Source: an uncultured Eubacteriales bacterium (lineage in GTDB: Bacteria > Bacillota > Clostridia > Christensenellales > Aristaeellaceae). From it: a DNA stretch of 48,766 nt. The stretch spans positions 1 through 48,766 of the forward strand of contig CADCAS010000006.1 in the NCBI GenBank assembly GCA_902799465.1. Direction: 5' to 3'. This document shows, in pieces, positions 17,330 through 27,263 of the stretch (the stretch's first letter is position 1; each line of letters opens with the position of its first letter). A program made the position numbers and the translations under genes. The notes beneath the pieces are model-generated. The model saw only the letters and a program-made list of their open reading frames with translations, had not been told where the DNA came from and did not search any database.

Positions 17330-18640
17330 ATGCGAGGGATCAGGAGGCGGCTGTGCGCGCTGCTTTTATCGGTGGCGGCGCTGGCAGTGCTGCCGGGCGT
17401 GCGCGCGGTGGCGGCGCTGCCGGAGAGCATCGTGATGGAGGCGGGAGGCGCGGTGTCCGTGCCGGGGTCGGCGCTTCTGCGGGCGCGGGTGTCGGAGGGG
17501 GCGACGCTTAACGGGCAGCGCCTCACCGCGGAGGGCGCGTCCACGCTGACCTATGATTTATTGGGGCTTTTGCCCGTCAAGACCGTCAGCGTTTCGGCCC
17601 AGCCGGAGCGGCGGCTCATCCCCGGTGGGCAGTCGGTGGGCATCGCCATCGACACCCGGGGTGTGATCGTGGTGGGGAGCTCCGATTTGGGGGCGACCCC
17701 CAGCCCCGCGCGGCTGGCGGGCCTGCGCAGCGGGGACATCATCCAGAGGATAAACGGAAAGCCGGTATTGAGCGCGAAGGCGCTTTCGGCGGCGCTGGAC
17801 GGGGAGACGGTGACGCTGGACGTGCTGCGCGACGGCAGGACCATGACCCGCGATGTCATTCCGGCGTTGGACGGGCGCGACGGCGTCTGGCGGCTGGGTG
17901 CGTGGGTGCGCGACAGCACCGCGGGGGTGGGCACCCTGACCTTCATCGACCCGGAGACCGGCCTCTACGGCGCGCTGGGCCACGCCATCACCGACGCGGA
18001 CACCAGCGTCACGCTGCCCGTGGGGGTGGGCGAGCTGTACGACAACCGGGTGGTGGACGTGACCCCCAGCAAAAAGGGCAGTCCGGGCGAGGTGACGGGG
18101 GACTTCGTGTTTGACCCGCAGGTGATCGGCACCGTGGAGCGCAACGCGCCTCAGGGCATCTTTGGCCACGCCGAGGGGGACGGAGATTCGCTCTACCCGG
18201 AGGGCCTGCCCGCCGCCCACAGAAGTGAGCTCCGAGCCGGGGCGGCCAGCCTGATCACCACCGTGGACGGCGCGGGCCCCGCGGAATACGCCTGCGAGAT
18301 CGTCCGCCTGACCGGAGAGGCGGGTCCCCGCAGCATGGTCATACGGATCACCGACCCCGTGCTGCTTGAGCGGACGGGCGGCATCGTCCAGGGGATGTCG
18401 GGCAGTCCCATATTGCAGGACGGCAGGCTCGTGGGCGCGGTGACCCACGTGATGATCAACGACCCCGCCATGGGCTACGGCATCGACATCGACGCCATGC
18501 TCCGCGCGGCGGAGGACATCGACATAAAGGACGCGGCTGCCGCGTCCGAATACATACCGGCGACGGCTGGCGCTGTCCGAAGCAGGAGCGCGTCAGCCGG
18601 CTTTTTTCCTTTCCACTTTACGCCCTCCGCGCCCTCATAA
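17330..18640 (+). CDS. spoIVB: SpoIVB sporulation signalling serine peptidase
   Basis: A 436-residue protein. In spore formers, SpoIVB is secreted from the forespore and cleaves SpoIVFA, which releases the SpoIVFB protease to activate SigK. The signal or anchor segment is residues 1-30. A PDZ domain lies near 113-155 (ATPSPARLAGLRSGDIIQ). The S55 peptidase domain shows GALGHAITDAD (candidate His near 217), ITDP (candidate Asp near 341) and GMSGSPILQDG (Ser near 359). I chose ATG 17330 because GGAGG lies 8 bases before it; an upstream start would put 22 extra residues ahead of the signal. The last roughly 30 residues are atypical and are encoded by a terminator hairpin. The usual neighbour spo0A is absent here. 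Confidence 0.9.
   Translation: MRGIRRRLCALLLSVAALAVLPGVRAVAALPESIVMEAGGAVSVPGSALLRARVSEGATLNGQRLTAEGASTLTYDLLGLLPVKTVSVSAQPERRLIPGGQSVGIAIDTRGVIVVGSSDLGATPSPARLAGLRSGDIIQRINGKPVLSAKALSAALDGETVTLDVLRDGRTMTRDVIPALDGRDGVWRLGAWVRDSTAGVGTLTFIDPETGLYGALGHAITDADTSVTLPVGVGELYDNRVVDVTPSKKGSPGEVTGDFVFDPQVIGTVERNAPQGIFGHAEGDGDSLYPEGLPAAHRSELRAGAASLITTVDGAGPAEYACEIVRLTGEAGPRSMVIRITDPVLLERTGGIVQGMSGSPILQDGRLVGAVTHVMINDPAMGYGIDIDAMLRAAEDIDIKDAAAASEYIPATAGAVRSRSASAGFFPFHFTPSAPS
18565..18607 (+). terminator. Rho-independent terminator inside the 3' end of spoIVB
   Basis: GGCTG (18565-18569) pairs with CAGCC (18594-18598), and CGCT (18571-18574) with AGCG (18587-18590), followed by T6 at 18602-18607. The spoIVB stop lies 31 bases further on at 18640, so the hairpin is within the reading frame. 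Confidence 0.6.
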
Positions 18641-18653
18641 TTTAAAATTGCGC

Positions 18654-18682
18654 TTGCGAATTAACATGTTCTCTGATACAAT
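18654..18682 (+). promoter_or_regulatory. SigA-type promoter of plsX
   Basis: TTGCGA at 18654-18659, a 17-base spacer, and TACAAT at 18677-18682, about 30 bases before plsX. No FapR-like operator is evident. Confidence 0.6.
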
Positions 18683-18712
18683 AACGAAGTATATCAGAAT
18701 GGGGGTTCTATA

Positions 18713-19729
18713 ATGATGGGACATGTTATCGCGCTGGACGCCATGGGCGGAGACAACGCTCCGGAGGCCATCGTCGCGGGCGGTCTGGCGGCGCTTCGGG
18801 AATACCCTGACATCCGCGTGGTGTTTGCAGGCCAGGAGGCGCGGCTGCGCGAGCTGCTCTCGGGCGCGGAGGACGTCAAAGACCGGGCGGAGATCCTGCC
18901 CGCCGACGACGTGATCTCCATGGACGAGCCGCCGATGCTGGCAGTGCGGCGAAAGGTGAACTCCTCCCTGGTCCGGACCATGGCGGCGGTCCGGGAGGGC
19001 CGCGCCGGGGCGGTGGTTTCCGCGGGCTCCACGGGGGCCGTGCTGGCGGGCGGCATGCTGCGCATCGGGCGCATACAGGGCATCGAACGGCCCGCGCTGG
19101 CTCCGGTGCTGCCGGGGCTGAAGAAGCCGTTTTTGCTCATCGACTGCGGCGCGAATGTGGACTGCCAGCCCAGGTATCTGCTGCAATTCGGGCTGATGGG
19201 CTCGGTGTACATGCGCTCCGTGCTGGGCGTCGAGGACCCGGCGGTGGGCCTGGTGAACATCGGCGCGGAGGCCGAAAAGGGCAACAAGCTGGTGAAGGAG
19301 ACCTATCAGCTGATGACGGAGCAGACCAGCTACCGCTTCGCCGGAAACTGCGAGGCCCGGGACATCCCCACCGGCGAATACGACGTGGTGGTGGCCGACG
19401 GCTTCGTGGGCAACGTGATTTTGAAGTACACCGAGGGGCTTGCCGGCACCATCACCGGCATGCTCAAGCGCAGGATGATGGAGACCAAGCGCACCAAGCT
19501 GGGCGCGGCGCTGGCCAAGCCCGCCTTCAGGGGCCTCAAGCGGGACATGGACTACAACGCCGTGGGCGGCGCGCCGCTTCTGGGCGTGCAGGGCGCGGTG
19601 GTCAAGGCGCACGGCGCGTCCGGCGAGGAGGCCATCAAGAACGCCATCCGTCAGGCCAGGACCATGCTGGAGCAGGACGTGGTGGGCAAGATCTCAGCGG
19701 GCCTTTCGGGGCTCGGGGAACCGCAATAG
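18713..19729 (+). CDS. plsX: Phosphate acyltransferase PlsX
   Basis: A 338-residue peripheral enzyme that converts acyl-ACP and phosphate to acyl-phosphate, the first step of phospholipid synthesis in most bacteria. Family marks are the N-terminal IALDAMGGDNAPEAIV, then SAGSTGAVLAGG, the NIGAEAEKGNKLVKETY segment, and GGAPLLGVQGAVVKAHGAS near the end. Length is normal. A GGGGG site precedes tandem ATG codons at 18713 and 18716. It heads the block plsX-acpP-rnc-smc-ftsY. The fabD and fabG genes that often lie between plsX and acpP are missing here. Confidence 0.96.
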   Translation: MMGHVIALDAMGGDNAPEAIVAGGLAALREYPDIRVVFAGQEARLRELLSGAEDVKDRAEILPADDVISMDEPPMLAVRRKVNSSLVRTMAAVREGRAGAVVSAGSTGAVLAGGMLRIGRIQGIERPALAPVLPGLKKPFLLIDCGANVDCQPRYLLQFGLMGSVYMRSVLGVEDPAVGLVNIGAEAEKGNKLVKETYQLMTEQTSYRFAGNCEARDIPTGEYDVVVADGFVGNVILKYTEGLAGTITGMLKRRMMETKRTKLGAALAKPAFRGLKRDMDYNAVGGAPLLGVQGAVVKAHGASGEEAIKNAIRQARTMLEQDVVGKISAGLSGLGEPQ

Positions 19730-19747
19730 AAAGAGGAGGATTTACAC

Positions 19748-19987
19748 ATGGATCGCAACGCAATCTTTGACAAGGTGAAGGAATACATCCTGATGCAGCT
19801 GCCTGTGGACGCGGGCAGGGTGACCGAGGACGCCCGGATGGTCGAGGACCTGGGCGCGGACAGCGCGAACCTGATGATGCTCATCATGGACCTGGAGACC
19901 GAGTTCGACACCCAGGTGGAGGACGACGCGCTGGGCGCCATCAAGACCGTGGGAGACATCGTGGATTACATTGCCGGGAGAGTGTGA
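19748..19987 (+). CDS. acpP: Acyl carrier protein
   Basis: A 79-residue acidic protein that carries fatty acyl chains on a phosphopantetheine arm. The attachment Ser lies in DLGADSAN, where most AcpP proteins read DSLD; the Ser is kept but the next two residues differ. The helices around it (MMLIMDLETEFDTQVEDDAL) fit the family. AGGAGG lies 8 bases before the ATG. It sits between plsX and rnc, as in many Firmicutes. Confidence 0.93.
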   Translation: MDRNAIFDKVKEYILMQLPVDAGRVTEDARMVEDLGADSANLMMLIMDLETEFDTQVEDDALGAIKTVGDIVDYIAGRV

Positions 19988-19996
19988 GGAAGCACC

Positions 19997-20665
19997 GTGA
20001 AATCGCTTTGCCAAAAGCTGGGGTATCACTTCAAGGACCTGAGCCTGCTGGAGACGGCGCTGACCCACCCCTCCTTCGGGGGAGATCATCACGTGCCGCA
20101 CTATCAGCGGCTGGAGTTTCTGGGGGACGCGGTGCTGGAGCTGGCCATCAGCCGCTACCTTTACTTTGAGTTTCCCCAGATCGACGAGGGCAAGCTCACC
20201 CGCATCCGCGCGGGGCTGGTGCGGGAGGAGACCCTCTGCCGCGCCGCCCAGCGGCTGGAGCTGGGGCGCTACATCCGCCTGTCCGTGGGCGAGGACCGCT
20301 CCGGCGGGCGGACAAAGCCCTCCATACTCTGCGACGTGATGGAGGCGGTGCTGGCCGCCGTGTATCTGGACGGGGGCTTCGAGGCCGCGGTGGGCATCAT
20401 CCGAAGGGCGCTGGCCGAGGACCTGCATCCCCGGATGCTGGAGGACCACCTGGACGCCAAGTCCCGGCTACAGGAGATATTGCAGCGCACCGGCGAGATG
20501 CCGCGCTACGAATTCGTGTCCATGGAGGGCCCGCCCCACGCGCCGGTGTTCCGCTATCGCGCGGTCACGGAGGACCGGGCGCTGGGCGAGGGCACGGGCT
20601 CCAGCAAACAACAGGCCCAGCAGGAGGCCGCGCGGGACGCGCTCAGGAAGCTGGGCAGGAAATAA
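19997..20665 (+). CDS. rnc: Ribonuclease III
   Basis: A 222-residue double-strand-specific endonuclease involved in rRNA and mRNA processing. The catalytic domain has RLEFLGDAVLELA (family signature) and the second acidic site CDVMEAVLAAVYLDGG. A dsRNA-binding domain occupies roughly residues 150-222 (DAKSRLQEILQ... to QQAQQEAARDALRKL). The start is GTG 9 bases after acpP, with a GAGGA-like site. It is followed by a heptamer-repeat element inserted before smc. Confidence 0.95.
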   Translation: MKSLCQKLGYHFKDLSLLETALTHPSFGGDHHVPHYQRLEFLGDAVLELAISRYLYFEFPQIDEGKLTRIRAGLVREETLCRAAQRLELGRYIRLSVGEDRSGGRTKPSILCDVMEAVLAAVYLDGGFEAAVGIIRRALAEDLHPRMLEDHLDAKSRLQEILQRTGEMPRYEFVSMEGPPHAPVFRYRAVTEDRALGEGTGSSKQQAQQEAARDALRKLGRK

Positions 20666-20669
20666 CATC

Positions 20670-20765
20670 GAATGGGAAATGGGGAATGGGAAATGGAAAA
20701 TGAGGCGTGACCGCGTGATGGCGGCGGACGTTCGTTTTCTATTTCCCGTTCCCAATTTCCCATTG
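20670..20765. repeat. Heptamer-repeat inverted element between rnc and smc
   Basis: The left arm carries GGGAAAT-type heptamers (20671-20703) and the right arm its approximate complement (20735-20765). Together they could fold into a long hairpin inside the operon transcript. Confidence 0.6.
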
Positions 20766-20787
20766 TCTTTTGAGGGGTTATCGTACA

Positions 20788-23700
20788 TTGCGACTGAAGA
20801 AGCTGGTGCTTCACGGGTTCAAGTCCTTTGCGGACCACGTGGAGATCACATTTGAAAACGGCATCACCGGCGTGGTGGGCCCCAACGGCTGCGGCAAGTC
20901 CAACATCTCCGACGCCGTGCGGTGGGTGCTGGGCGAGCAGAGCGCAAAATCCCTGCGCGGCTCCAAGATGGAGGACGTCATCTTCAACGGCACCGAGAAG
21001 CGGCGGCGGCTGAGCTACTGCGAGGTGACGCTGGTCTTTGAAAACGAGGACCACGCCCTGGCCATCGACTTCGCCGAGGTGCAGGTCACCCGCCGGGTCT
21101 ACCGTTCCGGCGAGGGCGAGTACAAGATCAACGGCGCGGCCTGCCGCCTGAAGGATATCGTGGACCTGTTCAGGGACACGGGCATCGGCAAGGACGGCTA
21201 TTCGCTGATCGGCCAGGGCCGCATCGACGAGATACTGTCCGCGAAGTCCGAGGACCGCAGGCAGGTGTTCGAGGAGGCCGCGGGCATCGTCAAGTACAAG
21301 GCGCGCAAGCAGGACGCCGAGAAGCGCATCGCCCACACCCAGGACAACTTGAACCGCGTCGAGGACATCCTCTCCGAGCTGGAATCCCGGGTGGAGCCGC
21401 TCAAAAAGCAGTCCGAGGCGGCGCGGGAGTATTTACAGCTGCGGGACGAATTGAAGGTGCTGGACCTGAACGTGTTCCTGGTGCGCACCGAGCGCTATGA
21501 GGAGCGCATCAAGGACCTCAAGGCCTCCGTGGAGACGCTGGGCGAATCCATCCTGGAGGCCAACCGCGCGCTGGAGGCCAGAGGCGCAGAGCGCGACCGG
21601 GCCCAGGCACAGCTGGATCAGTACGAGATGGAGGCCAGCGAGAAGCGCGAGGTCGTCCAGCGGCTGATCCGCGAGGTGGAGGCCGGCGAGGGCGCGGTGC
21701 AGGTCATGCGCGAGCGCATCGCCGCCGGTGAAAAGGAGCGCGACCGCCTCACCGGGCAGCGCGCCGCCGCCTCCGAGGGCGGGGAGGGCATCCGCCGCCA
21801 GATCGACCAGATGACAAAGAGCATCGCCCTGCAGACCCAGGTCATCGACCAGGACGCCGACGCGCTTACACAGCAGGAGGCGCGCCTGGCCGGGGCCGAG
21901 GCGAAGCTAACCGAGATGGAGCAGCGCTCCGACCAGGCCAAGCAGCAGATCATCCAGGCCATGAACCGCCTGGGCGATGTGAAGAGTCAGCAGGCGCGGC
22001 TGGGCGCCATGCAGACCGCCCTGACCGACCGTTTGGGCGGCATGGAGGCCGACCGCAGCCGGGAGCAGACCAGCGTGGACGCTTTGGGCGCGCACGTGCA
22101 GTCTGCCAGGGATCTGCTGGAGAGCGAGTCCCAGCGCAAGGCCGAGCTGGATGAGCAGGTCGCCGAGCTGCAGGCCCGGGTCCAGTCCCTGGGCGATCAG
22201 TCCCAGCAGCTCCAGCAGCGGGTCACCCGATTGCAGACCGAGCGACAGCAGCGGGACTCCCGCCTCAAGCTGCTCAAGGAGATGCAGCGGGACTACGAGG
22301 GCTATAACAATTCCGTCAAGCAGGTGCTGATGCAGGTCAGGCGAATCCCCGATTCCGGGGTGCACGGCGTGGTGGCCGACCTGATCCACGTCCCGGCCCG
22401 CCTGGAGCGGGCGCTGGACATGGTGCTGGGCGGGGCATTGCAGAACATCGTGGTGGACCGCGACGAGGACGCCAAGCGCATGATCGAATACCTGCGCAAA
22501 AACCGCTTCGGACGCGCCACGTTCCTGCCCATCTCCTCCGTGCGCGGGCGCACGCTGGCCCCGCAGGAGCGCAACGTGCTGGCCATGCCGGGGTGCGTGG
22601 GCCTGGCCTCGGAGCTGATCGAATTCGATCCGAAGTATCAGGGGGTCATGGACAACCTGCTGGGCCGCACCGTAGTGGCCGAGAACCTGGACTACGGCAT
22701 CGCCATCCAGCGGGCGGGGCGGTATCAATTCCGCCTGGTGACGCTGGAGGGCGACGTGATGCACTCCGGCGGCTCCATGACCGGCGGCAGCGTCCAGAGC
22801 CGCATGACCAGCCTGCTCTCCCGCACCCGCGAGATCGAGGAGACCGAGGCGGCGCTCAAGAACATCGAGGCAGAGTTTGCCGCCGCCCGGGAGAAGTACG
22901 CCAGTCTGGAGGAGCAGCGCGGCAGCCTCAAACGGGACCGGGGCGAGCTGTACGACGAGCTGCACCGCCAGGAGGTGGCCGTGGCGCGGGCCGAGGCCCA
23001 GCTGAACGCGGCACTGGAGGAGCAGAACAGCAACAACCGCCGCGTGCAGCGCATGGAGGACGAGCGGGCGCGGCTGTCCGCGCAGCTGGCCGACGTGACC
23101 CGGTCCCTGGAGGCTTTGAACGAGCAGCAGGCCAGCGCCGAGAGCTCCACCGAGGACCGGCAGGCGGAGGTCCGCAGGCTGTCCGACGCGCTATACCACC
23201 TGCGCGGGGAGACCGAGTCCCTGCGCGCGGCGGTGGGGGAGGCGCGCATCCAGCTGGCCTCCCGCCGAAAGGGCCTGGAGGCCGACACCGCCAACCGCGA
23301 CCGCCTCACCAGCGAGGCGCAGGACACCGAAAAGCTGCTCCGGGATTCCGAGGCGGCGCTGTCGGAGTGCGTGAAGGCGCTGGAAAACAATGCCGCGCTG
23401 CTGGAGAAGGACGTGGAGAAGCTGGCCGCGGACCGGGAGGGCCTGAACGCCGCCCGGACGGCCTTTGATGCCGTGGACGGCCAGCGCACCTCCGCCCAGC
23501 GGCAGCTGCAGACCCTGGGCGAACAGATCGACGCCCTCCGCAAGGACCTGGACGACTTCTCCGACAAGCACCACCGCGCCGAGCTGCAGCTGGCCCGCGT
23601 GGAGGGCGAGTTCAAGCAGATTCAGGACCGCATCTGGGAGGACTACGAGCTGACCTACGCCGGGGCCGAGCCCTTCCGCCAGACGGACTTCAGGCTCACC

Positions 23701-24348
23701 GAGTCGGAGAAGCGCATCGCCGCCATCCGCCAGCGCATCCGCGCCATGGGCACGGTCAACGTGGCGGCGGTGGACGAGTACCGCCAGACCGTGGAGCGCG
23801 TCGAGGAGATGACCGCCCAGCGGGACGACCTGCTCAAGGCCCAGGCCGACCTGGAGGGCATCGTCGCCGAGCTGGAGACGAGGATGGAGAAGCAGTTCAG
23901 GGAGCAGTTCTGCCTCATGAACGACAATTTCCAGCGCACCTTCGTCAAACTCTTCGGCGGCGGCAAGGCGGAGCTTCGGCTCGCAGACCCCGCCGACGCG
24001 CTGAACTGCGGCATCGACATCGTGGCCCAGCCGCCGGGAAAGAAGCTGCAAATGCTGTCGCTGCTCTCGGGCGGCGAGCGCGCGCTGACGGCCATCGCCA
24101 TACTGTTCGCCATACTCGACCTCAAGCCCACCCCCTTCTGCATACTGGACGAGATCGAGGCCGCCCTGGACGACGCCAACATCGACACCTACGCCGACTA
24201 CCTCAAGGCCTACTCCGAGAACACCCAGTTCATCGTCATCACCCACCGCAAGGGCACCATGGAGCGCTGCGACGCGCTCTACGGCGTGGTGATGGAGGAG
24301 AAGGGCGTCTCCAAGACCGTGTCGGTGAAGCTGAACGAGGCGGTATGA
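20788..24348 (+). CDS. smc: Chromosome segregation protein SMC
   Basis: An 1186-residue ATPase of the condensin complex, with ScpA and ScpB as usual partners. The N-terminal head has GPNGCGKSN (Walker A, about residue 30). Two long coiled coils flank a hinge at about 515-660, which contains VHGVVADLI and GGSMTGGS. The C-terminal head has the signature LLSGGERALTAIA (about 1090) and Walker B FCILDEIEAALDDAN. I chose TTG at 20788 (RLKKLVLHGFKSFAD matches the family N-terminus, with GAGGGG 10 bases before) over TTG at 20770, which lacks a site. It precedes ftsY by 24 bases. Confidence 0.96.
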   Translation: MRLKKLVLHGFKSFADHVEITFENGITGVVGPNGCGKSNISDAVRWVLGEQSAKSLRGSKMEDVIFNGTEKRRRLSYCEVTLVFENEDHALAIDFAEVQVTRRVYRSGEGEYKINGAACRLKDIVDLFRDTGIGKDGYSLIGQGRIDEILSAKSEDRRQVFEEAAGIVKYKARKQDAEKRIAHTQDNLNRVEDILSELESRVEPLKKQSEAAREYLQLRDELKVLDLNVFLVRTERYEERIKDLKASVETLGESILEANRALEARGAERDRAQAQLDQYEMEASEKREVVQRLIREVEAGEGAVQVMRERIAAGEKERDRLTGQRAAASEGGEGIRRQIDQMTKSIALQTQVIDQDADALTQQEARLAGAEAKLTEMEQRSDQAKQQIIQAMNRLGDVKSQQARLGAMQTALTDRLGGMEADRSREQTSVDALGAHVQSARDLLESESQRKAELDEQVAELQARVQSLGDQSQQLQQRVTRLQTERQQRDSRLKLLKEMQRDYEGYNNSVKQVLMQVRRIPDSGVHGVVADLIHVPARLERALDMVLGGALQNIVVDRDEDAKRMIEYLRKNRFGRATFLPISSVRGRTLAPQERNVLAMPGCVGLASELIEFDPKYQGVMDNLLGRTVVAENLDYGIAIQRAGRYQFRLVTLEGDVMHSGGSMTGGSVQSRMTSLLSRTREIEETEAALKNIEAEFAAAREKYASLEEQRGSLKRDRGELYDELHRQEVAVARAEAQLNAALEEQNSNNRRVQRMEDERARLSAQLADVTRSLEALNEQQASAESSTEDRQAEVRRLSDALYHLRGETESLRAAVGEARIQLASRRKGLEADTANRDRLTSEAQDTEKLLRDSEAALSECVKALENNAALLEKDVEKLAADREGLNAARTAFDAVDGQRTSAQRQLQTLGEQIDALRKDLDDFSDKHHRAELQLARVEGEFKQIQDRIWEDYELTYAGAEPFRQTDFRLTESEKRIAAIRQRIRAMGTVNVAAVDEYRQTVERVEEMTAQRDDLLKAQADLEGIVAELETRMEKQFREQFCLMNDNFQRTFVKLFGGGKAELRLADPADALNCGIDIVAQPPGKKLQMLSLLSGGERALTAIAILFAILDLKPTPFCILDEIEAALDDANIDTYADYLKAYSENTQFIVITHRKGTMERCDALYGVVMEEKGVSKTVSVKLNEAV

Positions 24349-24372
24349 CCCTATGATCGGAGGTTTTGACAT

Positions 24373-25269
24373 ATGGGACTTTTTGACAAGATCAAAAGCG
24401 GCCTGAAAAAGACCCGCGAGGTGTTCTCCGGGCGCATGGACGAGCTGGTGGAAAGCTACCAGGAGCTGGACGACGAGTTTTACGAGGACCTGACGGACAT
24501 CCTCATCATGGCCGACGTGGGCGTGCCCACCGCGGAGCTGGCCGTGGGCCGGCTGAAGGAGAAGTGCCAGAGCGAGAAGATCGGCAACCCGGAGAAGGCC
24601 CGCGAGGCGCTCAAGGGCATACTGGCCGACATCCTGTGGGCGGAGCCGATGAAGCTGCAAAGCCCGATGGTGCTTCTGATCATCGGCGTCAACGGCGTGG
24701 GCAAGACCACCTCCATCGGCAAGCTGGCCTCCCGTTTGAAGGTGATGGGCCGGCGGGTCATCATCTGCGCGGGCGACACCTTCCGCGCCGCCGCCGCCGA
24801 GCAGCTGACCGTGTGGGCCGACCGCGCCGAGGTGCCCATCATCAAGCACAAGGAGGGCGCCGACCCCGCCGCCGTGGTGTACGACGGCATACAGGCCGCC
24901 AAGGGCCGCCACGCCGACGTTCTGCTGGTGGACACCGCGGGCCGCCTGCACAACAAGGCCCACCTGATGGAGGAGCTTCGCAAGATCAGCCGCGTGGTGG
25001 AGCGCGAGTACCCCGAGGCCGCGCTGAGCGCCCTGCTGGTCATCGACGCCACCACCGGCCAGAACGGCCTGGCCCAGGCCAAGGTGTTCTCCGAGGTCGC
25101 CAACCTCGACGGCATCATCCTCACCAAGCTGGACGGCACCGCCAAGGGCGGCATCGCCATCGCCATCCGCCACGAGCTGGGCCTCCCCGTCCGCTACATC
25201 GGCCTCGGCGAACAGCTCGACGACATGCAGCCGTTCGACCCGAAGGCGTTCGTCGACGCGATGTTTTGA
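24373..25269 (+). CDS. ftsY: Signal recognition particle receptor FtsY
   Basis: A 298-residue GTPase that docks ribosome-SRP complexes at the membrane for co-translational insertion. The N domain begins MGLFDKIKSGLKKTREVFSGRMDEL. The G domain shows GVNGVGKTTSIGKLA (about 107), DTFRAAAAEQL, DTAGRLHNK (about 186) and TKLDGTAKGG (about 252). It is short, without the acidic A domain of E. coli FtsY, as is normal in Firmicutes. GGAGG precedes the ATG. It is the last gene of the plsX block. Confidence 0.96.
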   Translation: MGLFDKIKSGLKKTREVFSGRMDELVESYQELDDEFYEDLTDILIMADVGVPTAELAVGRLKEKCQSEKIGNPEKAREALKGILADILWAEPMKLQSPMVLLIIGVNGVGKTTSIGKLASRLKVMGRRVIICAGDTFRAAAAEQLTVWADRAEVPIIKHKEGADPAAVVYDGIQAAKGRHADVLLVDTAGRLHNKAHLMEELRKISRVVEREYPEAALSALLVIDATTGQNGLAQAKVFSEVANLDGIILTKLDGTAKGGIAIAIRHELGLPVRYIGLGEQLDDMQPFDPKAFVDAMF

Positions 25270-25273
25270 GTTA

Positions 25274-25535
25274 TAGGGAAAAGGGAACAGGGAAAAGGGA
25301 AAAGGGGGACGGGGGAACGGCAATACGTCAAACGCTGTCCCTCCTGGCTCCCTTTCCCAGGGGAGCTGTCACGCGCATCGTGACTGAGAGATCGTTTCCC
25401 CCTGCTGATGCGGTAACACCGCAAATTGTACGCGGCAGCCGCAGCCCCTTTTCCCTTTTCCCTTTTCCCTTTTGCCTGTTGCCTGTTGCCTGTTGCCTGT
25501 TGCCTGTTGCCTGTTGCCTTTTGCCTGTTCCCTCG
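25274..25535. repeat. Heptamer-repeat element enclosing a MITE fragment
   Basis: The left arm is GGGAAAA/GGGAACA heptamers (25275-25316). In the middle, 25337-25402 is a decayed piece of the MITE-like family (CTCCTGGCTCCC..., TGACTGAGAGATCG). The right arm has CCCTTTT repeats (about 25447-25470), then seven perfect TTGCCTG heptamers (25472-25520), an expansion with no equal on the left. No gene is evident in 25270-25784; small open frames there overlap these repeats or the fumC leader. Confidence 0.65.
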
Positions 25536-25590
25536 TCTCCTATTCATCATAAATTAACGCCGTTAGTACATATTAATGCACCATATGACC

Positions 25591-25619
25591 TTTTCAAACG
25601 GGCGCGAATTTGATAAAAT
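25591..25619 (+). promoter_or_regulatory. Probable promoter of the fumC-hdr-frd operon
   Basis: TTTTCA at 25591-25596, a 17-base spacer, and TAAAAT at 25614-25619. The leader to the fumC start would be about 160 bases. I see no riboswitch fold in it by eye. Confidence 0.5.
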
Positions 25620-25784
25620 ATATGCAGTGGCACAGAGAGAAAAAACATGCCGCTGGGATGTGTGGTTCGATGAGGTGCCGCACGTTTTGGCATGTGTCGG
25701 CTCGGTGCTGTTTTTTGTACGCGGAGGGCGGATTATTCGCTGGCCGCGGGAGAGACGAGCGACGTGACAAGGAGGAAGAACGCA

Positions 25785-27155
<1,371 letters not shown>

Positions 27156-27160
27156 TGATT

Positions 27161-27240
27161 GAATAGTGGGGAGTGGGAAGTGGAGAGTTCGACGAACAGG
27201 CTATTCAAACTCCCCACTGTCCACTTCCAACTCCCAACTG
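27161..27240. repeat. Heptamer-repeat inverted element between fumC and hdrB
   Basis: The left arm (GTGGGGAGTGGGAAGTGG, within 27161-27191) and the right arm (27201-27240, pyrimidine-rich with CTCCCCACTGTCCACTTCC) are complementary. The hairpin starts right after the fumC stop and might attenuate or stabilise the transcript. Confidence 0.6.
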
Positions 27241-27263
27241 AATCTATGTGAGGTAATGCTTAT

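Noticed and set aside
23191..25323. A 710-residue minus-strand frame opposite smc and ftsY
   Set aside because: It spans two confidently identified genes and has no recognisable domain; antisense shadow.
25472..25527. Tandem TTGCCTG repeats as a possible CRISPR array
   Set aside because: The unit is 7 bases with no spacers, and no cas gene is nearby; it is a microsatellite within a heptamer element.
25576..25767. A 63-residue frame in the fumC leader as a small gene or leader peptide
   Set aside because: No ribosome site, it starts upstream of the proposed -10 element, and its residues show no family or regulatory codon run.
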